Source: Clostridiales bacterium
Lineage (GTDB): Bacteria; Bacillota; Clostridia; Christensenellales; Pumilibacteraceae
Reading direction: 5' to 3'
DNA length: 5,498 nt
Assembly (NCBI GenBank): GCA_029069015.1
Contig: JAIEBL010000272.1
Location: 1-5,498, forward strand
Part shown: in pieces, positions 1-5,433 of the stretch
Layout: every line of letters begins with the position of its first letter
Position numbering within the stretch: position 1 is the stretch's first letter
The notes under the pieces: model-generated
What the model was told of the DNA's origin: nothing
Database searches by the model: none
What the model saw: the letters and a program-made list of their open reading frames with translations, nothing else
Translations under genes and position numbers: made by a program

Positions 1-28
1 TTATAGTCGATTTTCGCAAAAAAGTCAA
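1..28 (-). promoter_or_regulatory. Sigma-A type promoter directed out of the left edge (partly cut off)
   Basis: On the minus strand, TTGACT (28-23) is followed after exactly 17 bases by TATAA (5-1), whose sixth base falls outside the window. This is close to the consensus -35/-10 arrangement of vegetative sigma factors. It lies downstream of the recG terminator, so it probably starts the next minus-strand transcription unit beyond the window. An imperfect hairpin just upstream of it (minus strand AGTGCT at 72-67 with AGCACT at 42-37, and inner TTGC/GCAA) could be an operator, but this is weak. Confidence 0.6.
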
Positions 29-121
29 TCATCAACAGTGCTTTTGCTTTTATCTGCAACAAATCCAGCACTTAAACACAAATTTATGCGTGACATAGTA
101 CGAGATTTCTGTGCTATTCCG
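29..121. other. Non-coding spacer downstream of the recG terminator
   Basis: This is AT-rich sequence with no convincing gene. The longest minus-strand reading frame from an ATG at 96-94 gives only about 23 codons and has no ribosome-binding site. A plus-strand reading frame beginning at 38 runs antisense into recG and has no ribosome-binding site or recognisable protein features, so I treat it as a shadow of recG. Confidence 0.6.
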
Positions 122-157
122 CAAAAAACAAGCCGTAACAGCACTTCGTTACGGCTT
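122..157 (-). terminator. Intrinsic terminator of recG
   Basis: A perfect 10-bp stem (AAGCCGTAAC at 130-139 and GTTACGGCTT at 148-157) closes an 8-nt loop. On the minus strand it is followed by one G and a run of six T (128-123). It starts 33 bases past the recG stop codon. This is a textbook rho-independent terminator ending the recG transcript. Confidence 0.93.
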
Positions 158-189
158 ATGATAAAGCATATTTTTTCAACAAACAAAAT

Positions 190-2193
190 TCAATTCATGG
201 TGATAGAACGAATGTACGCCGCCGTGCCGCCCGTACAGCTTTCCAGCATTTTTCTGCGCGTTTCTTCGTCTTTGAGCGCAACTTCGGAAATCGCTTTCGC
301 TTCCCGGATCAGATCGGCGTCTACTTTCACGGGCAAATCGTCCCCCTCGCCGTGCTGGCGCGTACCAATAAAGTCGCCCGCACCCCGCTTATCGAAATCG
401 TACTCGGCAAGCACAAAGCCGTCGGTACAGCCACAAAAGAAAGTCAGCCTTTCGGGCGGCGTATCGTACTGCGGCAAGAAGCAAAAGCTCTTTTTAGTGC
501 CGCGCCCCACGCGCCCACGCAATTGGTGGAGCTGACTAAGCCCATACCGCTCAGCATTAAACAACACGATATTTACAGCATTCGGGACATCGATCCCCAC
601 TTCCACAACCGTCGTGCAAACCAATACGCGAATATCGCCGCGCGCAAAATCGTCCATGATTTGCGCCTTTTCTTTATCTTTCAGCCTACCGTGCAATAAC
701 CCGAAACGTACGTTGGGATACTCGGCGCACAGCCGCTCAAAGAGCGCAACCGCCGAAAAAAGCCCGTCCTCTTCTCCCTCGTCGATCCGAGGGCACACGA
801 CGTAGCTTTGCTCCTCGTTGGCGCGGTCGGTGATATAATCAAACATGGACTTTTCTTTTTGCTCGGGCACGATTTTTGTGACGATTTCAGGGCGCCCGGT
901 CGGCAAAGTGCGAATAAACGACTGTTCCAGCTCGCCGTACATACAGAGCGCCAACGTGCGAGGAATAGGCGTTGCCGTCATCACCAGGCAATCGGGCGCC
1001 GTCGCCTTGTTTTCCAGTGCGCCGCGTTGGTTTACGCCAAACCGTTGCTGTTCGTCGGTCACAATCAACGACAGATCGTGGAAAACGACGTCATCGGACA
1101 AAAGCGCATGCGTACCGATCACGACGTCCGCGGCATGTGTTCGAATGTTAAAAAGCGCACTGTCGCGCGCCGATTTACTGAGCGCGCCGCTCAAAAACAC
1201 CGTTTTGACGCCCAGCGGTTCTAAAAAACGGATGGCAGAGCGGTAATGCTGCATTGCCAAAATCTCGGTAGGCGCCATCAGGACGCTTTGGTGTCCGTTC
1301 AGATAGGCAAAATACATGGAAAGCAACGCCACGATGGTTTTGCCGCACCCTACGTCACCCTGCACGAGCCGATTGACCACCTTGCCCCCGCGTAACGACG
1401 CTAAAATTTCACTCAACGCCGTGCGCTGCCCGTCCGTCAAAATAAAAGGCAGATTCTCTATCGCCGCCCGCATTTGCGCATCGCCGTTATCGTATTTATG
1501 CTTTTGCCCCTCTTCGCTACGCCGCTTAACGAGCGTAAATACCCCAAGCGAATAGCCAAGCTTTTCAAGCGCGAGCGCACGCGCCGCAAGCCAAACCTGC
1601 TCCATGCTTTGCGGGCAATGCATGGCACGGAACGCTTGTCCCAAATCAGGCAAAGAAAACTGCGCACGCACAGAATCGGGCAAATAGCCATGTACGTCGG
1701 TACGATCCAATAATAAATTTATCGCTTCACGTAATACTGTGCTCGGCACGCCCGCAACAGGACGGTACAACGGCAGAATATTATCCGCAATTTTTGGCAA
1801 CAAAACAGGCGCAGCAATCGAAATCTTTTGCTTGAACTTTTTGACCTTACCCGTGATACACACTTGCTTTCCGTGCGGCAACGCACGAGCAATGAACCGC
1901 TGATTAAACCAGGAAACATCGATTTTGCCGTACGGCGTGGCAAGCACAACCCGCACCAATGAAAGTCCTTTGCGGATGAACTGCACCTTGGGTTCGTTAT
2001 CCACCGTACCGATAACGGTTATATCGTCGCCGTCTTTGCAGGTGCGCGGATCGAAGGGCGCAGAAAAATCGACGTACTTATACGGAAAGAGCAACAGCAA
2101 ATCGATGGGGCGCGTTATACCCGCCTCATACAGCTTTTGAATACGGGCTTTGCCTAAGCCCCTTATATCTTCCAAGCGTATGACTTCCGACAA
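190..2193 (-). CDS. recG: ATP-dependent DNA helicase RecG
   Basis: RecG is a cytoplasmic double-strand DNA translocase. It remodels stalled replication forks and branch-migrates Holliday junctions during recombinational repair. The protein has about 667 residues, normal for the family. After an N-terminal helix-hairpin-helix-like stretch (about 8-30) comes the OB-fold wedge domain (about 55-135). Helicase motifs then follow in order: Walker A GDVGCGKT (279-286), APTEILA (motif Ia, 307-313), DEQQRFGV (motif II, 380-387), TATPIPRTLAL (motif III, 406-416), CTTVVEVGIDVPNA (motif V, 526-539) and QLHQLRGRVGRG (motif VI, 554-565). The C-terminal RecG signature RGAGDFIGTRQHG (603-615) is also present. 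Motif II usually reads DEQH; here the last residue is Gln. I chose the TTG at 2193-2191 because GGAGG lies 7 bases before it. An upstream in-frame TTG at 2199 is only one base from that site. The gene lies downstream of fakA on the same strand, but a terminator stands between them. Confidence 0.96.
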   Translation of the reverse strand: MSEVIRLEDIRGLGKARIQKLYEAGITRPIDLLLLFPYKYVDFSAPFDPRTCKDGDDITVIGTVDNEPKVQFIRKGLSLVRVVLATPYGKIDVSWFNQRFIARALPHGKQVCITGKVKKFKQKISIAAPVLLPKIADNILPLYRPVAGVPSTVLREAINLLLDRTDVHGYLPDSVRAQFSLPDLGQAFRAMHCPQSMEQVWLAARALALEKLGYSLGVFTLVKRRSEEGQKHKYDNGDAQMRAAIENLPFILTDGQRTALSEILASLRGGKVVNRLVQGDVGCGKTIVALLSMYFAYLNGHQSVLMAPTEILAMQHYRSAIRFLEPLGVKTVFLSGALSKSARDSALFNIRTHAADVVIGTHALLSDDVVFHDLSLIVTDEQQRFGVNQRGALENKATAPDCLVMTATPIPRTLALCMYGELEQSFIRTLPTGRPEIVTKIVPEQKEKSMFDYITDRANEEQSYVVCPRIDEGEEDGLFSAVALFERLCAEYPNVRFGLLHGRLKDKEKAQIMDDFARGDIRVLVCTTVVEVGIDVPNAVNIVLFNAERYGLSQLHQLRGRVGRGTKKSFCFLPQYDTPPERLTFFCGCTDGFVLAEYDFDKRGAGDFIGTRQHGEGDDLPVKVDADLIREAKAISEVALKDEETRRKMLESCTGGTAAYIRSITMN

Positions 2194-2200
2194 CTTCAAT

Positions 2201-2205
2201 CCTCC
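2201..2205 (-). promoter_or_regulatory. Ribosome-binding site deciding the recG start
   Basis: GGAGG on the minus strand (2205-2201) lies 7 bases before TTG 2193 but only 1 base before TTG 2199. It therefore favours the shorter 667-residue protein. An ATG overlapping it (2208-2206) runs into a stop after three codons, so it cannot start recG. Confidence 0.75.
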
Positions 2206-2388
2206 ATAGCCGTGCCCTGCAAAAATATCCGATATGCCTTAAAAAAGAGCGATCCTATCCCGAAAAACGGTTAAATCGCTCTTTCGTTTTTTACACTGTG
2301 AATTCCATGGTTTTCCTACGGGATTTGCCGCAAAAGCCGATAATCGCCCAAAAACGTGCTGAAAATCAGTACTATGCGTGACAGAATA
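2206..2388. other. fakA-recG intergenic leader
   Basis: The gap between the fakA stop and recG contains no gene. Reading on the minus strand, there is a weak hairpin (2372-2356, CTGA/TCAG with a flanking GT/AC pair) followed by GTTTTTGGG, then an AT-rich stretch, then the strong terminator at 2284-2241. I could not find a convincing -35/-10 pair for recG either before or after that terminator. Confidence 0.6.
2241..2284 (-). terminator. Intrinsic terminator between fakA and recG
   Basis: A perfect 10-bp stem is formed on the minus strand by AAAGAGCGAT (2284-2275) and ATCGCTCTTT (2253-2244). The 21-nt apical region can form a smaller CCG/CGG hairpin. Three further T extend the T run to six (2246-2241). 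On the plus strand the same stem is followed by CG and six T (2287-2292), so it could also stop antisense transcription. It ends the yloU-fakA transcript about 48 bases before the recG start, so it may also limit read-through into recG. Confidence 0.85.
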
Positions 2389-4029
2389 TTATTCCAACGA
2401 TACGATGTAGTAGTAAAGCGGCTGTCCGCCGTAGTGGATATCTACGTCGCAACGATTGTATTTATCCGAAATTTCTTTGGCGATGGCGTCCGCTTCCTCT
2501 TCTTTGACTTCGTTACCGAAGTACAGCGTTATGCTGCTCACCGAGCTATCCATGAGTTTATCCACGAGCTCGGTCGTGACGCTTTCCACCTTGTCGCCTT
2601 TTGCCACGATCGACTTATTATCGATACCGATAATGTCGCCTTCTTTCAGCTCGAAATCATCCACCTGCGTACTGCGTACCGCATACGTAACCATACCCGT
2701 TTTTACCGAGCCGATGGCTTCCTTCATATTCTGCTCGTTGTTTTCCAAGTTATCTTCGGGATTGAAAGCAAGCACAGCCGAAAGCCCCTGCGGAATGTCG
2801 CGCGTGGGGATAATGTGAAGCGTACGCTTGGAAAGCGCCTTTGCCTGTTCGGCAGCCAGAATGATGTTCTTGTTGTTCGGGAATACGAACACGTCTTTTG
2901 CGGCCACTTTATCGCAAGCTTTGGCAATATCTTCGGCGCTCGGATTCATCGTCTGCCCGCCTTCGATCACGTTATCCACGAGCAGATCTTTGAAAATATT
3001 CGTAAGTCCTTCGCCCGCGCAAACCGATACCAAACCGTACGGCTTTAAGTCTTCTTTCTTTTTGCCGATCAGAGCGCGGTTCTGCTCCAACATGTTTTCG
3101 ATTTTCAAGCGATCGAGCTCGCCCAGCTCCAACGCATACGTCAGCACGGTGCCCGGTTCGTTGGAATGCACGTGCACCTTCACCATATTGAGATCGCCGA
3201 TCACGAGCACGCAATCGCCGATTTCCATCAGATGTTCGCGAAAACGGTCGATATCCGCCTCGGTCGTCTTCTTTTTAAGATGGATGATAAAGAATTCGGT
3301 GCAATAACCGTATTCGATTTCGGCTAAATCGTTGTAATCGAAGTGCGCTTGCTCATCGTACGGACTGCTGCTACTCGCATTGATACGGTCGTCAAAGGCA
3401 ATATTCGTATCTTCCTGCCCCACGAGAACGTGATAGAAGCCTTGGAGAATAATCAAAAGCCCGCGTCCGCCCGCATCTACGACGCCCGCCGTCTTTAAAA
3501 CGGGCAACATTTCGGGCGTTTGTTTCAATGTTTCCTCACCCGCTTCGATAATACGGCGGAAAAACTCGGGAATTTCAATGCTTTTTTTCGTGATACTCTT
3601 GGCTTGCTCGCTGATTGCGCGAATGACCGTGAGGATCGTGCCCTCTTTGGGCTTCGTAACGGCTTTATAGGCCACTTCCGTGCCTGCCGCAAATGCTTTT
3701 GCCAACGTTTTTGCCGTAATTTCCTGCGCTTGCGCCACCACAGACGAAAAACCTTTTATGATCTGACTCGTTATAACGCCGCTGTTACCGCGCGCACCGC
3801 GCAAAGCACCTTTGCTGAATGCGTCGCACAGCGCATCGAGGTTGTTCGACGGACAATCGGACACCTCTTTTGCCGCCGAAAGCATCGTAAGTGACATATT
3901 CGTGCCGGTGTCCCCGTCCGGTACGGGGAAAACGTTCAGCGAGTCTACGTGTTCTTTATTACTATCGAGCAGTTTTGCTCCGTTTAAAATCATTTTGCGC
4001 AAGGTTGCACCGTTAATTGTTTTTTGCAT
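2389..4029 (-). CDS. fakA: Fatty acid kinase ATP-binding subunit FakA (YloV, DAK2/DegV-fusion family)
   Basis: FakA phosphorylates fatty acids held by FakB (DegV-family) carrier proteins. The acyl-phosphates enter phospholipid synthesis through PlsX and PlsY. The 546-residue length and three-domain layout match B. subtilis YloV and S. aureus FakA. The N-terminal DhaL/DAK2-like kinase domain (about 1-200) has NVFPVPDGDTGTNM (32-45), including Asp38 and Asp40, which are metal/ATP-binding positions in FakA. It also has RGARGNSGV (77-85) and VVDAGGRGLL (183-192). The middle domain (about 235-320) keeps a Cys in GYCTEF (243) and the His pair of KVHVHSNEPG (286 and 288), which match the described zinc site. 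The C-terminal DegV-like domain (about 330-546) begins at PYGLVSV and ends PLYYYIVSLE, very like B. subtilis YloV. I chose the ATG at 4029-4027 because GGAGG sits 5 bases upstream. The earlier in-frame ATG (4041) overlaps that site. No fakB is visible in the window. Confidence 0.94.
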   Translation of the reverse strand: MQKTINGATLRKMILNGAKLLDSNKEHVDSLNVFPVPDGDTGTNMSLTMLSAAKEVSDCPSNNLDALCDAFSKGALRGARGNSGVITSQIIKGFSSVVAQAQEITAKTLAKAFAAGTEVAYKAVTKPKEGTILTVIRAISEQAKSITKKSIEIPEFFRRIIEAGEETLKQTPEMLPVLKTAGVVDAGGRGLLIILQGFYHVLVGQEDTNIAFDDRINASSSSPYDEQAHFDYNDLAEIEYGYCTEFFIIHLKKKTTEADIDRFREHLMEIGDCVLVIGDLNMVKVHVHSNEPGTVLTYALELGELDRLKIENMLEQNRALIGKKKEDLKPYGLVSVCAGEGLTNIFKDLLVDNVIEGGQTMNPSAEDIAKACDKVAAKDVFVFPNNKNIILAAEQAKALSKRTLHIIPTRDIPQGLSAVLAFNPEDNLENNEQNMKEAIGSVKTGMVTYAVRSTQVDDFELKEGDIIGIDNKSIVAKGDKVESVTTELVDKLMDSSVSSITLYFGNEVKEEEADAIAKEISDKYNRCDVDIHYGGQPLYYYIVSLE

Positions 4030-4034
4030 TCTTT

Positions 4035-4039
4035 CCTCC
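4035..4039 (-). promoter_or_regulatory. Ribosome-binding site deciding the fakA start
   Basis: GGAGG on the minus strand (4039-4035) lies 5 bases before the ATG at 4029. The in-frame ATG at 4041 shares its G with this site, so it cannot use it. Starting at 4029 also places the kinase aspartates at residues 38 and 40, the numbering used for S. aureus FakA. Confidence 0.85.
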
Positions 4040-4041
4040 AT

Positions 4042-4207
4042 CGGATCACGGGATAGCGGAATTTTATCTTATTTTTATGACGGCAAGAAACGATAGCTTT
4101 CGTTTGCGGCGCAGCGCCGCACGGCATGCACTCTCATGCAAATCGCCTGCCCTATATTCGGACGGAAAGGCACACCGTTCGCCTTTCTCGCTTTCAATTT
4201 AACTTTA
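4042..4207. other. Structured yloU-fakA spacer with several inverted repeats
   Basis: This 166-bp spacer has no gene. It holds a series of inverted repeats: AAACGA/TCGTTT (4088-4093 with 4100-4105); a GC-rich near-perfect palindrome with arms TGCGGCG and CGCCGCA (4105-4121); GCATG/CATGC (4124-4128 with 4135-4139); and GAAAGGC/GCCTTTC (4165-4171 with 4181-4187). None has a proper T run on the minus strand, so they are not classic terminators. A TAAAAT (minus, 4066-4061) could be the -10 of a weak fakA promoter, but no good -35 is seen at the right distance. Confidence 0.55.
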
Positions 4208-4558
4208 TTATATACGAATACCGATCACGTTTACGTTGACCGTATCGACTACCATGCCCGTAAACCGTTCTACGTCATATTTTACAGATTTTTTGAGCGA
4301 TTGTGCAACCGCCTCTATGGATACGCCGTACTTGATCGTCACGAATAAATCAATAAAGATCCGGTCGCCGTCCGTACGCACGCGCACGCCGCGAAGCGCC
4401 TTTTTGCGCTTTCCCGAATCCGTCAGGCTGCCCGACGAGGGTTTCGTATCAACACCGACGATGCCGTAGCATTCAAGCGCGGTATTGACCGCCACCTGCG
4501 CGATTGCCTCCTCGGCGATGGTAATTCTCCCGTATGCGTTGGCAGTTCTAACGCTCAA
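4208..4558 (-). CDS. yloU: Asp23/Gls24 family envelope-stress protein (YloU-like)
   Basis: This 116-residue protein has the Asp23/Gls24 (DUF322) pattern. It begins with YGRITIAEEAIAQVA (9-23) and the signature TALECYGIVGV (26-36). A predicted beta-alpha-beta part follows: GVRVRTDGDRIFIDLFVTIKYGVSI (57-81), a helix (AVAQSLKKSVKYDVE) and the closing strand VDTVNVNVIGIRI. It closely resembles B. subtilis YloU in sequence, length and position. Family members are small cytoplasmic proteins linked to cell-envelope homeostasis and alkaline stress; their molecular activity is not well defined. The start is TTG at 4558-4556, 6 bases after GGAGG (4569-4565). A nearby GTG (4562) hits a stop after four codons. 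It is the first gene of the minus-strand unit and precedes fakA, with rpmB divergent upstream. The function is inferred from family and context. Confidence 0.9.
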   Translation of the reverse strand: MSVRTANAYGRITIAEEAIAQVAVNTALECYGIVGVDTKPSSGSLTDSGKRKKALRGVRVRTDGDRIFIDLFVTIKYGVSIEAVAQSLKKSVKYDVERFTGMVVDTVNVNVIGIRI

Positions 4559-4607
4559 TCACAGCCTCCGTTCCAGTACGTGGTAATTATATGTACCCAC
4601 AACCATT

Positions 4608-4636
4608 ATTTTAACCTATCCTGTTTTTTTTTGCAA
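4608..4636 (-). promoter_or_regulatory. Promoter of the yloU-fakA unit
   Basis: On the minus strand TTGCAA (4636-4631), a 17-base spacer and TAAAAT (4613-4608) form a good sigma-A type promoter. Transcription would begin near 4601, leaving a 5' leader of about 40 bases before the yloU TTG. A perfect TATAAT (4591-4586) further downstream lacks a matching -35 and may be a second, weaker start or chance. Confidence 0.75.
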
Positions 4637-4639
4637 GAG

Positions 4640-4676
4640 TTTTTACGGAAATTTTAAAAAATGTCGTAAAAAATGT
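4640..4676. repeat. Direct and inverted repeats between divergent promoters (possible operator)
   Basis: Between the yloU and rpmB promoters there are two copies of TAAAAAATGT (4655-4664 and 4667-4676), 12 bases apart start to start. TTTTTACG (4640-4647) is inverted as CGTAAAAA (4665-4672). The region is very A/T-rich, so some of this is expected by chance. It could be a regulator site or an UP-element-like tract for either promoter. Confidence 0.3.
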
Positions 4677-4696
4677 GAAAAAACGGGCTATTTTGA

Positions 4697-4725
4697 TTGC
4701 TTTATTCCTAAAATTGTGATAAAAT
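4697..4725 (+). promoter_or_regulatory. rpmB promoter with extended -10
   Basis: TTGCTT (4697-4702), a 17-base spacer, and TAAAAT (4720-4725) preceded by TG at 4717-4718 form an extended -10 promoter. The moderate -35 is compensated by the TGn motif. Transcription would start near 4732, about 50 bases before the rpmB ATG. Confidence 0.75.
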
Positions 4726-4763
4726 CTTTAAGCAAGTAAAAATAACGAACAAAAAACTGCGCC

Positions 4764-4772
4764 GAGGAGGTG
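4764..4772 (+). promoter_or_regulatory. Ribosome-binding site deciding the rpmB start
   Basis: GAGGAGGTG (4764-4772) is an almost full match to the 16S rRNA 3' end, 11 bases after AGGAGG to the ATG at 4782. A longer in-frame GTG start at 4770 overlaps this site and would add four residues not seen in L28 proteins, so the ATG is preferred. Confidence 0.88.
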
Positions 4773-4781
4773 TGTTATACA

Positions 4782-4967
4782 ATGAGCAGAGTATGTGTTA
4801 TTTGCGGTAAAGGTAAGGTTGCGGGCAACAACGTAAGTCACTCCAACCGTCACACGAAACGCACGTTCAACGCCAACGTACACAAGGTGAAAATCGAAAT
4901 CGACGGGAAAGAATCGAGCGAATACGTTTGCACCCGTTGCCTCAGAACTAACAAAAACTCGATTTAA
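4782..4967 (+). CDS. rpmB: 50S ribosomal protein L28, four-cysteine zinc-ribbon form
   Basis: L28 is a small basic component of the large ribosomal subunit. The 61-residue protein begins [21 protein letters not shown] and shows the family core, including [15 protein letters not shown] (15-29), ANVHKVKI (31-38) and the terminal YVCTRCLRT (48-56). Two CxxC pairs, Cys5/Cys8 and Cys50/Cys53, form a zinc ribbon. Length and motifs are normal for L28. The gene is monocistronic: it has its own extended -10 promoter, a strong ribosome-binding site and a terminator 23 bases after the stop. It is divergent from yloU, an arrangement also found in B. subtilis. Zinc-free L28 paralogues exist in some bacteria and can be zinc-regulated; nothing in this window shows such control here. 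Confidence 0.97.
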   Translation: MSRVCVICGKGKVAGNNVSHSNRHTKRTFNANVHKVKIEIDGKESSEYVCTRCLRTNKNSI

Positions 4968-4990
4968 TTTTACCCTATCATGAAACGACG

Positions 4991-5025
4991 AAAGGTCTTG
5001 CGCATACGGCAAGACCTTTTATTTT
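4991..5025 (+). terminator. Intrinsic terminator of rpmB
   Basis: A perfect 11-bp stem (AAAGGTCTTGC at 4991-5001 and GCAAGACCTTT at 5009-5019) with a 7-nt loop is followed by TATTTT. It sits between rpmB and the convergent 86-codon gene. On the minus strand the tail is only TTTCGTCGTTTC-like, so termination from that side would be weaker. No other terminator for the convergent gene is visible. Confidence 0.92.
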
Positions 5026-5073
5026 ATATCTTATCCCCCATTCCTTTATAGAACATACTTGCTATCACCGTTG

Positions 5074-5334
5074 TTAATTATGCTTTTCCTTCCACGCCTT
5101 CTCGATGATCGTTGCAATAACTATAACGACGACAATATAGCCTATCGTGATTACCATTCCAATAAGCACATTCAAGAAAGTCGCCGTTACTGCGAAAATA
5201 GCAACTACAGATGCTACTTCCAGAAGCCCAATCAACGATTCCCGCACAGAATACTTAGCAGCAGTACGATAATGACCAAACATCCTGAAAAAACTCTCGA
5301 CATAAGCGCATAAACAGCGCCAAAGAAATTTCAT
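5074..5334 (-). CDS. Small two-helix membrane protein of unknown function
   Basis: I do not recognise this 86-residue protein. The N-terminal 33 residues are basic and aromatic (MKFLWRCLCAYVESFFRMFG...) and may form an amphipathic helix on the membrane. Residues about 34-77 are almost uninterruptedly hydrophobic, with a Gly/Asn-containing break near 55-59. This suggests a hairpin of two transmembrane helices followed by a short charged tail (EKAWKEKHN). The ATG at 5334 has AAGGGG (5345-5340) 5 bases upstream and a near-consensus promoter, which supports a real gene. It is convergent with rpmB and has no same-strand partner in the window. There is no signal peptidase site, lipobox or catalytic motif. 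A phage-holin-like or toxin-like peptide is possible by shape only; I have no motif support for either. Confidence 0.72.
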   Translation of the reverse strand: MKFLWRCLCAYVESFFRMFGHYRTAAKYSVRESLIGLLEVASVVAIFAVTATFLNVLIGMVITIGYIVVVIVIATIIEKAWKEKHN

Positions 5335-5364
5335 GATTTCCCCTTGTAAAAATTTAATACGTAT

Positions 5365-5394
5365 ATTTTATCACAATATTGCCGCCGTTGTCAA
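5365..5394 (-). promoter_or_regulatory. Strong promoter of the small membrane protein gene
   Basis: On the minus strand a perfect TTGACA (5394-5389), an 18-base spacer and TAAAAT (5370-5365) preceded by TG (5373-5372) make a near-consensus extended -10 promoter. Its -10 region shares 13 identical bases (ATTGTGATAAAAT) with the rpmB promoter. Transcription would start near 5358, about 24 bases upstream of the start codon. Confidence 0.85.
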
Positions 5395-5433
5395 GACGGA
5401 CTATAAAAACATAACCTTTTATTCTATAAAAGA

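Noticed and set aside
38..535. Plus-strand open frame of 165 codons at the left end
   Set aside because: It lies mostly antisense to recG, has no ribosome-binding site and a low-complexity composition, and runs through the recG terminator.
85..2383. The 11-mer TATGCGTGACA occurs at 85-95 and 2373-2383, both just past gene ends
   Set aside because: Several 11-base matches are expected by chance in 5.5 kb, and the flanks do not align.
2206..2388. Possible riboswitch or T-box in the recG leader
   Set aside because: No recognisable conserved core was seen, and the leader is short; only the terminator is supported.
2356..3048. Plus-strand open frame of 230 codons
   Set aside because: It is antisense to the well-supported fakA gene, with no ribosome-binding site or family features; it is a shadow of the real frame.
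2828..3307. Plus-strand open frame of 159 codons inside fakA
   Set aside because: It is the antisense shadow of FakA coding sequence, with no start signals.
4165..4187. Hairpin GAAAGGC/GCCTTTC after yloU considered as a terminator
   Set aside because: The stem is only 7 bp, and on the minus strand it is followed by CCGTCC rather than a T run.
4728..5012. Minus-strand open frame of 94 codons covering rpmB
   Set aside because: It is antisense to L28, starts inside the rpmB terminator and has no ribosome-binding site.
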